NCBI RefSeq assembly: GCF_019880585.1
Contig: NZ_JAINVV010000006.1
Span: 295,144 to 359,143 of the forward strand
Direction of reading: 5' to 3'
DNA length: 64,000 nucleotides
Source of the DNA: Sphingomonas colocasiae
Lineage (GTDB): Bacteria; Pseudomonadota; Alphaproteobacteria; Sphingomonadales; Sphingomonadaceae
Shown here in pieces: positions 7,322 through 16,040 of the stretch (the first letter of the stretch is position 1; each line of letters begins with the position of its first letter). A model generated the notes under the pieces. That model was not told the DNA's origin. It saw nothing but the letters and a program-made list of their open reading frames with translations, and did not search any database. A program made the position numbers and the translations under genes.

Positions 7322-9658
7322 CTAGAAATCCAGCCCGAGCGCGAAGCCGTAATAGCGCGGCCGGTTATAGGTCCCCGCCAGGATCGCGCCGAAATCGGTC
7401 GCGAAGGTCAGATAGCGGTTGTTGGTCAGGTTCTCGCCGAAGATCTGCGCGCGCATCTTGTGACCGTCGACCTCGAACGCCCAGATCAGGCGCGCGCTGT
7501 AATTGCTTTCCTTGCCGTAGAGCGGAACCTGCGCGGTGTTCGGTGCCTGGGAGAGCAAGGTGTAGGTGGGCGAATTGCTCTTGCCGGTATAATCTCCGCG
7601 CAGCGTGAAGCTGCCGGCCGATACCGTGTCGAACGTGTATTCGGCGCCGACATGATAGGTCCATTTCGGCACGTTGGCGAATTCCGCCTGGTCGGCAACG
7701 TTGGTCGGCACGCCCCCGACCGCGATGATATATTCCTGATATTCCGGATCGACATAACCGAGATTCGCGTCGATCTTGAGGCCCCCGAGCACGACCTGCC
7801 CCTCCACCTCGAAGCCGCGATAGCGCGCCTTGCCGGCATTGGTGAGCTGGTTGGTGTTGGTGACGATGCTGTAGCCGTTGACCTGCAGATCGTCATAATC
7901 GGTCTGGAACGCAGCCACGTTCAGGCGGACGCGGCGATCGAAGAAGTCGCTCTTTATGCCCGCTTCGTAGCTGCGCGCGGTCTCGGGGCCGAAGGGCGGC
8001 GCGCCGACGGTCGGCGCATTATAGCCGCCCGAACGGTAGGCCGAGGATGCACGGGCATAGAGCAGCACATCTGGCAGCGCCTTGTAACTGATCGAGCCCA
8101 GCCAGCCGACATTGTTCCACTTGTCGCCACGCGCCTGCGTCAGCGTGGTGGTGGTCGTCGTCGTGGAGACGGAACGGGAATCGAGTGTTTTCTTGTCCTC
8201 GGTGTAGCGGATGCCACCGACGATCTCGAGCTTGCCATCGGCGAAGGACGGCTTCCACCCGACCTGCGCGAAACCGGCATAGGATTTGGAATCGATCGAA
8301 TAGCTGGTGCTGCGGTTCAACCGGATCGCGGCGGCGGCGGACAGCGGCGAATTGAGGATGGTGGTGATCGTCTCGTCCACCTTCTCGTCGTAATAATAGA
8401 GGCCGACGAGATAATTGAACTCGCCGACATCGCCAAGGAACTGCAATTCCTGAGTGAACTGCTTCTGCTGTCCCGGATTGGCCGGGGTCACGTGCGCGGT
8501 GACCCATTCGATCGGCTGGCCGGCCACTGCCGGATTGGCGACCGCGCCGCGGGTCGCACCGCCGCCGATGTTACCGCGCAGATTCTGATGGATCTCGTTA
8601 TAGCCGGTGATCGACTTGATCGTCAGCGCGTCGCTGAACTGCTGTTCGACCGTCAGGACACCGCCATAGGTCTCCACCGCCGATTTTCCGTCGGTGCGTG
8701 GATCACGATAGCTGAAGTCGCGCGGCCCCGGCCCGATCGGGAATGCAGGGCCGTTCGCCGCGGCGGCATTGCCGAAATAGGCGCGCCCGACGGTCGATCC
8801 ACCCAGCACTTCCCAGCCGGTATAGGAATTCACCTTGTTGTAGCGGCCGCGCAGGTCGACGGTCAGGTCGCCCAGATCGCCGCGCAGCGCGGCGCCGAAC
8901 CCCCAGCTGTCGAGTGCACCACCCCATTTGGAGCGCGACACACCCGGCGTCTCCACCCAACCGTCGCGCGTATGCGACTGGGCCGAAACCTTCAGCGTGA
9001 ACGGCGAATTGCCGAGACGGCCGAACTGGATGACCGCCGAACCCGTCACCTCGGAACGCGAGCCATAGGAGAAATCGGCCTTCACGCCGAATTCCTCGTC
9101 GGGGTTGCGGGTCGATAGCAGGATCGCGCCGCCCGTCGTGTTCCGGCCGAACAATGTGCCCTGCGGTCCGCGCAGCACTTCGACACTGGCGATGTCGGGC
9201 AGGTCGAAAGTGTTGCCGCTGGGCCGGGGATTGTAGACGCCGTCGATATACACGCCCACCGCCGGCTCGACATAGAGCGCGGTCGACAACGTGCCGATAC
9301 CGCGGATGTAGATCGCCGGCGCGTTGCCGCTGCCACTGGCCTGCGTGATGCGCAGGCTCGGCGCGAGTTGGGTGATGCCCTCGATACGGACGATGTTCAG
9401 CGTTTCTAGCTGCGCGCCCGAGATGGCGCTGATCGAAAGCGGGGTTTCCTGCGAGCGCTCGGCACGGCGGCGCGCGGTGACGATGATGTCCTCGATGCGG
9501 CTTGATCCGGCCTCCGCCTGGGTGCTGTCCTCGGGCGCGCCTTGGGCGACGGCGGCCGTCGGCAGTGCGCCGAGAAGCCCTGCAACCAGGGCCGCCCCGG
9601 CGACGCCACGACGCAAGCGCCTGCGGCCGGCATGGAAATCCGACGAATCGATGCTCAC
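7322..9658 (-). CDS. TonB-dependent outer-membrane receptor
   Basis: A protein of 778 residues with a signal peptide (twin arginines, then a hydrophobic run ending near AVAQ), a plug domain starting at DIIVTARRRAE, the RGPQGTLFGRNTTGG plug motif, and a C-terminal beta-barrel ending in aromatic F as expected for BAM recognition. Such receptors import catabolic substrates in sphingomonads. GTG at 9658 follows GGGAGAGGGA. It is upstream of, and co-oriented with, the SDR at 6562. It differs in sequence from the receptors at 27148 and 29584, so the three probably take different ligands. Confidence 0.85.
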   Translation of the reverse strand: MSIDSSDFHAGRRRLRRGVAGAALVAGLLGALPTAAVAQGAPEDSTQAEAGSSRIEDIIVTARRRAERSQETPLSISAISGAQLETLNIVRIEGITQLAPSLRITQASGSGNAPAIYIRGIGTLSTALYVEPAVGVYIDGVYNPRPSGNTFDLPDIASVEVLRGPQGTLFGRNTTGGAILLSTRNPDEEFGVKADFSYGSRSEVTGSAVIQFGRLGNSPFTLKVSAQSHTRDGWVETPGVSRSKWGGALDSWGFGAALRGDLGDLTVDLRGRYNKVNSYTGWEVLGGSTVGRAYFGNAAAANGPAFPIGPGPRDFSYRDPRTDGKSAVETYGGVLTVEQQFSDALTIKSITGYNEIHQNLRGNIGGGATRGAVANPAVAGQPIEWVTAHVTPANPGQQKQFTQELQFLGDVGEFNYLVGLYYYDEKVDETITTILNSPLSAAAAIRLNRSTSYSIDSKSYAGFAQVGWKPSFADGKLEIVGGIRYTEDKKTLDSRSVSTTTTTTTLTQARGDKWNNVGWLGSISYKALPDVLLYARASSAYRSGGYNAPTVGAPPFGPETARSYEAGIKSDFFDRRVRLNVAAFQTDYDDLQVNGYSIVTNTNQLTNAGKARYRGFEVEGQVVLGGLKIDANLGYVDPEYQEYIIAVGGVPTNVADQAEFANVPKWTYHVGAEYTFDTVSAGSFTLRGDYTGKSNSPTYTLLSQAPNTAQVPLYGKESNYSARLIWAFEVDGHKMRAQIFGENLTNNRYLTFATDFGAILAGTYNRPRYYGFALGLDF

Positions 9659-9693
9659 TGGGTCCCTCTCCCTGATCTGCTCTTCTTTTACAT

Positions 9694-9706
9694 CATTCTA
9701 AGAATG
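9694..9706. promoter_or_regulatory. Short inverted repeat upstream of the TonB receptor gene
   Basis: CATTC-TAA-GAATG, a perfect 5-3-5 inverted repeat, lies 36-48 bases upstream of the GTG at 9658. It could be a small operator. Arms this short can occur by chance, and I see no second copy in the window. Confidence 0.25.
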
Positions 9707-9784
9707 GCGTCGGGAAGGACAAATCTGAAACGGGCACAGGAGCAATTCAAAACGGGCATCGTGTTCCGGGCGGGAGACCGCGTG

Positions 9785-11131
9785 TCAGACAAGGATACGA
9801 TCAGGCACCCGCTCCACAGGCGGCGTGTTGTCCGCCCTCGCCCCGCCGATCATAGGCACGACCGCGCGCGCGACCATTTCCTCGAGCCCTTCGGTGATCC
9901 AGCGCGAATAGTGCCGCTCGATCATGGCGACTGAGGTGTCGTGCAGGGCTGCGACCAGCCGGATCGGCAAGCCGCTGCGCAGGCCCCGGACGATCGACGA
10001 GTGCCTGAGTGCATAGGGAATGGTCGCAGTCGGCAGCCCGGTCGCATCGATGACTTTCGCCCAGAGCCGGGTCATCTCGCTGGCGGTCGTCCAGGCGCCG
10101 CGGCTGTCGCGGACCCAGTGCATTGCCGAGACCTGATGCATGCGCCACCGTTCCAGCAATGGCGCGCTGGCCGGACGATCGTTTACGACCGGCGCCAACG
10201 CGGAGATCACATCTGCGCCGACGGCGACCCGGATATATTCGACCGTCTTGCGCTTGCCCTTGAACGATTGCGGGATGAGCAGCCGGCTCTGGCCTGACTG
10301 GACGTCGCCGACAGTCATGCGGCGGAGTTGCGCGAACCGCGCGCCGGTCGCGGCGAGGAGGAGCACCAGCCGCCCGAAATCCTCATCGAGCCCGAGCGAC
10401 TCCGCGACGATGCGGCGAATCTCGTCATCGGGCAGGATCTGGTTTTCGCGCGCGCGGGAGATGACCACGCCGCCGGTCTCGACCTGGAGCCCGTAACGGA
10501 TGGCCACCGGCACATCGGCGGGAAGCGCACGCCGGTGCGTGAGATAGCCCTCGTTGAGCGCGGCCTTGAACTCGTTGACCACGCGCTGGCGGCTGGAGGG
10601 GGCCAGTCGCACGAGCCGCCCCTGCCAGGCGATCAGGTCGGCTTCGGTTAGCCGGGCAAGCGTCATGCCTGCTATTCTCCGGTCGGCGAGAACATGGGCC
10701 TTGAGCTTGTAATGGGCATCGGAGCGAACGGTGCGGCCGGCCTGCAGCGAACGGCGGGCGTCCCGCTTGCCGATATAGACCTTCACGACCTGCTCGACGG
10801 TTATCTCGGGATCGAGTTCGGCCTGTGGCGATGCTTGTTCGAGCTTGATCGCTTTCCAGCGGATCGCCTTGTCGAGTGCCTGGGGATAGCTGAGCACATG
10901 ATCGCTGTCGGCAGGCAGTATGTCATCGGTCTGGCCGAGCCGCTCGGTCCAATAGCTGTCTTCCTTGTCCGGACAGCGCAGCCGCGCAACCCATGCCGCC
11001 TTGCGGCGTCCCCGATAGTAGCCGAGATGGAAGCCTTCCGTGATCGCGCGCCAATAGGGCTTCGCGCGGGGCTTGAGGCGCAAGCGTGAGGCGCGGGTCT
11101 GCAGCGGGAGATCGGCGACTGTCTTGGCCAT
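9785..11131 (-). CDS. Tyrosine-type site-specific integrase
   Basis: A protein of 448 residues from ATG 11131; an in-frame start at 11191 would add 20 residues. It has an N-terminal arm-binding part (FHLGYYRGRRKAAW, a layout typical of island integrases), a SAM-like core, then the catalytic domain: ATGARFAQLRR with the first Arg, a Lys in the FKGKRK strand, box II YALRH (Tyr replaces the usual first His), HDTS, and the nucleophile in IERHYSRW. It should integrate and excise an element. The 3' part of a tRNA-Glu gene lies 123 bases upstream of its start, which marks the attachment site. Confidence 0.85.
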   Translation of the reverse strand: MAKTVADLPLQTRASRLRLKPRAKPYWRAITEGFHLGYYRGRRKAAWVARLRCPDKEDSYWTERLGQTDDILPADSDHVLSYPQALDKAIRWKAIKLEQASPQAELDPEITVEQVVKVYIGKRDARRSLQAGRTVRSDAHYKLKAHVLADRRIAGMTLARLTEADLIAWQGRLVRLAPSSRQRVVNEFKAALNEGYLTHRRALPADVPVAIRYGLQVETGGVVISRARENQILPDDEIRRIVAESLGLDEDFGRLVLLLAATGARFAQLRRMTVGDVQSGQSRLLIPQSFKGKRKTVEYIRVAVGADVISALAPVVNDRPASAPLLERWRMHQVSAMHWVRDSRGAWTTASEMTRLWAKVIDATGLPTATIPYALRHSSIVRGLRSGLPIRLVAALHDTSVAMIERHYSRWITEGLEEMVARAVVPMIGGARADNTPPVERVPDRILV

Positions 11132-11253
11132 CAGAGCAAAAAGGTCCAGAACTTGTCCAGTATTTTTACCCGGATTGCGACGGACGCTCAAGGATGATAT
11201 CGCCTTAACTTATTGATTTTACTATTATCCAAGTGTGTCCAAGGGCGTTTTGA

Positions 11254-11304
11254 CCCTGCCCTTTCACGGCTGAAACACGGGTTCGATTCCCGTAGGGGTC
11301 ACCA
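11254..11304 (+). other. 3' fragment of a tRNA-Glu(UUC) gene; probable attachment site
   Basis: The anticodon loop CTTTCAC (TTC anticodon at 11263-11265), a perfect T-arm (ACGGG and CCCGT at 11277-11281 and 11289-11293 around the TTCGATT loop), and the 3' acceptor strand plus CCA ending at 11304 are all present. The 5' acceptor strand and D-arm are missing: the preceding bases are AT-rich and unrelated. The anticodon stem has one mismatch. This is what remains at one end when an element integrates into the 3' half of a tRNA gene. The adjacent integrase supports that. An intact tRNA-Glu is expected to the left, outside the window. Confidence 0.75.
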
Positions 11305-11480
11305 ATATTCTTGAATGCTTGGCGCAAAAGGCGCCAACGAATCGAGAGCATTGGATACACGCATCGATCGACGATATTGATCAGCCTGGGCGGTCGCTCG
11401 GCAACGCCGCAGGGCGGACCGGAATAGCTCGATCCGTAGCGAGTTCGCCCGATAGGCGGGTCATCCCTCCGGGTGGAAAT

Positions 11481-12005
11481 TCAAAGCCCTGCTCCCCGCT
11501 CTGCGCAAGTCCGCACGGGAACCCGAGCAACCAGTTCGATCTCGACGATGCCACCTGGGGCCAGGAGGCCGGTCGTGCCGACTGCCGTCCACGCCGGCCA
11601 AGGCGCGCGCATGAATTCCCGCTTCACGTCATTGAAGGCAGCGAACTGTTCGAAGCGGTCTCCCTCGAAGTCGGGGCTGTCCCAAACATGATAGCTCCTG
11701 ATCATGATCACTCGGGAAAAGTCGCTGCCGGCCGCGCGCAACGTCTCGGCGATCCGCTCGAAGGCGCGCCGCAGTTGCTGGCGCAGCGCTGCGCCGTCGC
11801 GCCCCTCACCGGGTTCGCGCGTCACGATCACGCCCGACATATACAGTCGGTCACCGTCCCAGCGGGACTGGGCAAAACCATGGTCGTCATGCGCGATCCG
11901 ATCGGTCGGCGCCGACATCACGATTCCGCCGCCGGGCGCGTCGATACAGGCCGGCTGGACAGTGAGCACTCCGGCGGAAGCCAGCAACGACAGGAAATGA
12001 GGCAT
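11481..12005 (-). CDS. Rid (YjgF/RidA) family protein
   Basis: A protein of 174 residues. After a short N-terminal leader it has a Rid-like domain: RLYMSGVIVTREPG, a conserved SDFSRVIMIRSYH block, and WTAVGTTGLLAPGGIVEIELVA at the end, where family members place the catalytic or binding residues. RidA proteins deaminate reactive enamines or imines; relatives in catabolic clusters hydrolyse other unstable intermediates. ATG 12005 follows GGGAGAAG. It is divergent from the amidohydrolase at 12108, and both promoters would share the palindromic operator at 12055-12076. The substrate is unknown. Confidence 0.7.
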   Translation of the reverse strand: MPHFLSLLASAGVLTVQPACIDAPGGGIVMSAPTDRIAHDDHGFAQSRWDGDRLYMSGVIVTREPGEGRDGAALRQQLRRAFERIAETLRAAGSDFSRVIMIRSYHVWDSPDFEGDRFEQFAAFNDVKREFMRAPWPAWTAVGTTGLLAPGGIVEIELVARVPVRTCAERGAGL

Positions 12006-12054
12006 TGTCTTCTCCCGGCCACACGGCGCCGAAGGCCGCGTTGACATCACGATC

Positions 12055-12076
12055 TATGTGAGCTTATGCTCACATA
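12055..12076. promoter_or_regulatory. Operator A: near-perfect palindrome, TetR-type
   Basis: TGTGAG-CTTATG-CTCACA, extended by TA on both sides, gives 10 of 11 paired positions in a 22-base palindrome. It lies between the divergent Rid gene (start 12005) and amidohydrolase (start 12108). The same half-sites and spacing recur at 17397, 29357 and 29404, so this is a shared regulator-binding site rather than chance. The regulator is probably the TetR protein encoded at 17496. Confidence 0.75.
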
Positions 12077-12107
12077 ACACAGATGATGGATTTGAAAGGG
12101 AGTTGGG

Positions 12108-13589
12108 ATGCCGATCAGGCGTAGCGCGCTGACGCTGATGTTCGCGGCGGTGGCCGCATTTGCGCCGATGACAATGGCAATGGCGGCTGACGGCGACCTG
12201 ATCATCCGCAATGCCCGTATCGTGGACGCGCGCGGCGAGCAGGGCGGCGGGCTGGCGACCATCCGCATCGTCAACGGCCGGATCGCGGCGATCGAAAAAC
12301 AGGCACGCAAGGTCAGCGGCAAAGCAAGAGGCACGACCACCATCGACGCCGATGGCGGTCATGTCGCGCCCGGGCTGGTCGATGCGCATGTCCATATGAT
12401 GTGGTCGCCCGGCTGCGCGCTGCAGCATCCCGACGCACGGACCGAGAATTGGAAGCAAACCTGCGGGAGGCTGTTGCCCGACTATCTGCGCGCCTATCTT
12501 GCGTCGGGCGTCACCACGATCGTCGACTTTGCGGGGCCGGGCTTCGTCCACAAGGCGATCCGAAAGCTCGAAGCCGATGGTGCCCCTTCGCCGCGCTATG
12601 AATATCTGAGCCCCGTGCTCGCAACCGCAGGCGGCTATGGCGGCGTGCCGCCGTTCGCCGATCCCGACTTCATGCTCGTCGCCAGCGAGGCCGATGTCGA
12701 CCGCGCCTTTGGCAGCGCGCGCGAGGCGGGCGTGATCGGCGTCAAGGTGCTGCTGGAAAGCGGCTTCATCGATTTCCAGAAGATGCCGACCCATAGCGCC
12801 GGAATTCTCGCAAGGATCGGCACCGAAGCGAAGAAAAACAACCTGCCGGTCTTCATCCATGCTTCTTCCGAGGCCGACATGAACCGTGCGCTCGATATCG
12901 CCCCGCGCGGCCTGGCCCACACGTTGATCAATCGGGACACGCCGCTGTCGCAGGCCTTTATCGACCGCATGGCGAAAAGCGGCACCTTTCAGGTGAGCAC
13001 GTTGCAGACGACCGACAGTTATCTCAACCGTCACGAACCCAGGCGGCTCTCCCGCCCCGGGCTGGAAGTCGTTCCCCCCTCCGAACTGGCCTATGCCCGC
13101 GATCCGCGCAACGGCGACCGCGCCGTCTCGCTTCTGTCGGGCAATCCCGATGATCCCGTTGCGGTCGAGCAGACCGCCGCGGCATTGAGCCCCAACAGCG
13201 TGAATCGGACGCTCAAGGTCAGCGAAGGCGCCATCCGCGCGCTTGCACGCGCCGGCGTGCCGATCGTGACGGGCAGCGACACCCCGCATCATCCCTTCGC
13301 CCTCTATTCATTCCACGGGCCGAGCTCGATTCGCGAAATGGAGTTGCTGGGCGAAGCCGGCCTCTCGCCAATGGAGGTGTTGACGGCATCGACGCTTACG
13401 CCGGCGCGGATGTTCGGCATCGACAGGGATCAGGGCACCGTCGAGATCGGCAAGATTGCGGACCTCGTCATCCTGAACGGCAATCCGGCGCGCGACATCG
13501 GCAGCTGGCACAAGATCAAATGGGTCGTGCGCGCCGGACGAGCCGCGACGCCGGCGCGCTGGCTCAAATTCCGGGACACGGCACGATGA
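12108..13589 (+). CDS. Exported amidohydrolase (imidazolonepropionase-like)
   Basis: A protein of 493 residues with a signal peptide ending near AMA-ADG (about residue 26), then a urease-superfamily amidohydrolase: H94-V-H96 in VDAHVHM, a later VFIHASSEAD histidine, and a metal aspartate in VTGSDTPHH. The composite beta-sandwich closes with GKIADLVILNGNP. It should hydrolyse an amide, lactone or ester bond in the periplasm. AAAGGGAG precedes the ATG. It is the first gene of a plus-strand operon under operator A, followed by SDR, PhyH dioxygenase and SDR genes. The substrate cannot be deduced. Confidence 0.8.
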   Translation: MPIRRSALTLMFAAVAAFAPMTMAMAADGDLIIRNARIVDARGEQGGGLATIRIVNGRIAAIEKQARKVSGKARGTTTIDADGGHVAPGLVDAHVHMMWSPGCALQHPDARTENWKQTCGRLLPDYLRAYLASGVTTIVDFAGPGFVHKAIRKLEADGAPSPRYEYLSPVLATAGGYGGVPPFADPDFMLVASEADVDRAFGSAREAGVIGVKVLLESGFIDFQKMPTHSAGILARIGTEAKKNNLPVFIHASSEADMNRALDIAPRGLAHTLINRDTPLSQAFIDRMAKSGTFQVSTLQTTDSYLNRHEPRRLSRPGLEVVPPSELAYARDPRNGDRAVSLLSGNPDDPVAVEQTAAALSPNSVNRTLKVSEGAIRALARAGVPIVTGSDTPHHPFALYSFHGPSSIREMELLGEAGLSPMEVLTASTLTPARMFGIDRDQGTVEIGKIADLVILNGNPARDIGSWHKIKWVVRAGRAATPARWLKFRDTAR

Positions 13590-13603
13590 AGGGAACCGAC
13601 GTG

Positions 13604-14410
13604 ATGGACACGGTGAAGATCGCGTCGCTGTTCGACGTTTCCGGAAAGGTTGCGCTGGTGACCGGTGGATCGCGCGGCATCGGCCTGATGATCGCTCGCG
13701 CCTATGCTGCAAACGGCGTCCGGGTCTATATCACCTCACGCAAACGCGATGCCTGCGAGGCCGCCGAGCGCGAACTCGGCGCCATCGGCGAATGCATCGC
13801 CATCCCGGCGGATCTGTCCAACGCGGAGGGGCGCGCCGCGCTGGTGGCCACGCTGAGCGCGCGGGAGGACCGGCTCGACATCCTGGTCAACAATGCCGGC
13901 ACGACCTGGGGGGCGCCCTTCACGGAATATCCGGAAGACGGTTTCGACAAGGTGCTCGACACCAATCTCAAGGCCCCCTTCTTCCTGACGCGCGAACTGC
14001 TGCCCTTGCTGGAGGCCGGCGGCGAACGAGGCTCCGCTCGCATCATCAACATAGGATCGATCGACGGGATCAATGTACCCAGGCTGGCGCCCAACTATGC
14101 CTATGGCCCCAGCAAAGCCGCCGTCCATCACCTGACACGGGTGCTGGCAGTCCTGCTGGGGCGCAGGAACATCCGGGTCAACGCGATCGCCCCGGGGCCG
14201 TTCGACAGCAAGATGACCGAATGGACGCTGACCGAATATCGCGACCAGATCATTTCCCGCTGCCCGGTCGGACGGATCGGACGGCCCGACGACATGGCCG
14301 GCATCGCGCTCTATCTCGCTTCGCCGGGAGCGGACTATCTCAACGGAGTGGTGATTCCGCTCGATGGCGGCATCAGCATCGAAAACGGCAATATGAGTAC
14401 CGGCGAATGA
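13604..14410 (+). CDS. Short-chain dehydrogenase/reductase
   Basis: A protein of 268 residues with TGGSRGIG cofactor-binding and NNAG motifs, an active-site Y-x-x-x-K (YAYGPSK) and a C-terminal LDGG. It is closest to gluconate 5-dehydrogenase-like or 3-oxoacyl reductase SDRs. ATG 13604 is chosen because AAGGGA lies nine bases upstream; an earlier in-frame ATG at 13586 overlaps the amidohydrolase stop and is possible. Its stop overlaps the next start (ATGA). It probably oxidises a hydroxyl made in the same pathway. Confidence 0.75.
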   Translation: MDTVKIASLFDVSGKVALVTGGSRGIGLMIARAYAANGVRVYITSRKRDACEAAERELGAIGECIAIPADLSNAEGRAALVATLSAREDRLDILVNNAGTTWGAPFTEYPEDGFDKVLDTNLKAPFFLTRELLPLLEAGGERGSARIINIGSIDGINVPRLAPNYAYGPSKAAVHHLTRVLAVLLGRRNIRVNAIAPGPFDSKMTEWTLTEYRDQIISRCPVGRIGRPDDMAGIALYLASPGADYLNGVVIPLDGGISIENGNMSTGE

Positions 14411-15288
14411 TGGAGACGCGTTGTCCACCGCTGCCCGCCCCCAGCCGCGACATGGAACAGGCGCGCCGTGATCTCCGGGAAACCGGCTGCTGCATCATTC
14501 CGGATCTGTTGTCGCCCGATCAGGTGTCAGACTTGCTTGCCCGCACGCTCGAACAGGCCGAATGCGAGCGTGCGGCCGGCATCGCAAGCTGCGAATCCGG
14601 CGCGGGCCGTACGGCCTATGCCAATGACGGGCCCAACCAGCGTGTCTGGAATCTGCTCAACAAGGGCGATGCCTTCGCGCCGATTGCCGAGCATCCGCTG
14701 ATCCTCGATCTGGTTCGCGACGTGTTGGGCGACGACATCCTCTTGTCCAGCCTGACCGCCAATATCGCCGGCAAGGGCGGAAGCGAGATGTTCCTGCACA
14801 TGGACCAAGGATCGCTACCCGCTTATTTCAGCGAGCCGGTGGTGTGCAATGTCGCCTGGATATTGTCCGGCTACAGCGAGGAAGGCGGCGCCACACGGAT
14901 CATTCCGAACAGCCACCATCTGGGCTATCGCCGGTCCGAAGAGATGCAGGGCAGCGCAACCGTCGCCGCGGCAGCGCCACCCGGTTCCGCGCTCATCTTC
15001 GAGGGGCGGATCTGGCATGCGACGGGCGAAAACCTGACCGACGATCCGCGCGTCGCCCTGCTCGCTTTCTACTCCAAGCCCTGGTTGCGCCAGCAGGAGA
15101 ACGGCGTGGCATCTATCCGGGACGACGTGCTCGCCGGCGCAAGCGACACGCTGAAGACGCTGCTCGGTTTCCGAACCTGGGCGGCGCTTGGCGGGTTGGA
15201 CGGCCACAACACCTATGGCGCGCCCTTCACCAGCCGCGCACGTGGATCGATAGGCCCGCTGGAGCGGGCACGCGGCCGGAAGCAATGA
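14407..15288 (+). CDS. Phytanoyl-CoA dioxygenase (PhyH) family Fe(II)/2-oxoglutarate oxygenase
   Basis: A protein of 293 residues with the iron facial triad H131-x-D133 (FLHMDQG) and H204 (IWHATGEN), followed by R215 in DPRVAL for 2-oxoglutarate. These enzymes hydroxylate an unactivated carbon of an acid, CoA ester or terpenoid in the cytoplasm. ATG pairs at 14407 and 14410 are both possible; the first overlaps the SDR stop. It lies between two SDRs, so a hydroxylation followed by alcohol oxidation is a reasonable inference. An oxygenase of this kind beside a meta-cleavage operon suggests an alkyl or alicyclic part in the substrate. Confidence 0.8.
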   Translation: MMETRCPPLPAPSRDMEQARRDLRETGCCIIPDLLSPDQVSDLLARTLEQAECERAAGIASCESGAGRTAYANDGPNQRVWNLLNKGDAFAPIAEHPLILDLVRDVLGDDILLSSLTANIAGKGGSEMFLHMDQGSLPAYFSEPVVCNVAWILSGYSEEGGATRIIPNSHHLGYRRSEEMQGSATVAAAAPPGSALIFEGRIWHATGENLTDDPRVALLAFYSKPWLRQQENGVASIRDDVLAGASDTLKTLLGFRTWAALGGLDGHNTYGAPFTSRARGSIGPLERARGRKQ

Positions 15289-16040
15289 CATGCCTTGCCG
15301 GCAAGGTCGCCGTCGTAACCGGCGGCAATCGCGGCATCGGCCTTGGAATGGCGCTCGCGCTGCTGGAAGCGGGCGCGCATGTCGCAATCTGGTCGCGCGG
15401 CGGCATCGGCGACAAGGCGGCATCCGCAATGCTGACACGCAAGGGCGCGAAGGCGATCGCGATCGGCTGCGACGTCACCGATGAAGCCGCGACCGCGGCG
15501 GCAGTCTCTCACACCTTGGCGCAATTCGGGCGGATCGACGCCTGTTTCGCCAATGCCGGTATCTCGGCAAGCACGGCCAGCCCGATCGGGCAACTCGATC
15601 TCGACGCCTGGCGCCGGGTCATGCAGGTCAATGTCGAAGGCGCTCTCATCACCGCCAAGCACGTCGTTCCGGCGATCGTCGATGGCGGGCGTGGCGGGCG
15701 CCTCGTCCTCACCTCCTCCACCGCAGCGCGATCCGGCATAGCGCAGCGATCCGCCTATCCGGCCAGCAAGGCGGCGATCGAGGCACTGTGCCGGTCGCTC
15801 GCGGTCGAACTGGCGGAGGACGGCATCACCGTCAACGCGATCGCACCGGGCTTCGTGAATTCGGACATGACCCGCCGGGCCGATCCCCGGCTGGCCGACC
15901 ATTTCCGCAGCCGCATTCCCGGCGGCCGGCTCGGCGACCCCGCCGATATCGCGGGCCTTGCCGTTTTTCTGGCCAGCGACGAGAGCCGCTACATCACCGG
16001 CCAGACGCTGATCGTCGACGGCGGCTATTCGATCGGCTGA
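15285..16040 (+). CDS. Short-chain dehydrogenase/reductase
   Basis: A protein of 251 residues with TGGNRGIG near the N-terminus, FANAGIS in place of NNAG, YPASK for the active-site Tyr and Lys, and a C-terminal VDGGYSIG. It overlaps the PhyH stop (ATGA) and ends the plus-strand operon that began at 12108. Its 3' end overlaps the convergent MFS gene by 16 bases. It likely oxidises an alcohol or reduces a ketone made by the preceding enzymes. Confidence 0.75.
   Translation: MTCLAGKVAVVTGGNRGIGLGMALALLEAGAHVAIWSRGGIGDKAASAMLTRKGAKAIAIGCDVTDEAATAAAVSHTLAQFGRIDACFANAGISASTASPIGQLDLDAWRRVMQVNVEGALITAKHVVPAIVDGGRGGRLVLTSSTAARSGIAQRSAYPASKAAIEALCRSLAVELAEDGITVNAIAPGFVNSDMTRRADPRLADHFRSRIPGGRLGDPADIAGLAVFLASDESRYITGQTLIVDGGYSIG

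Noticed and set aside
11227..11304. A complete tRNA gene ending at 11304
   Set aside because: No D-arm or 5' acceptor strand can be found in the 26 bases before the anticodon arm.
11319..12044. A 241-codon plus-strand frame over the Rid gene
   Set aside because: It is antisense to a recognisable Rid protein and has no domain.
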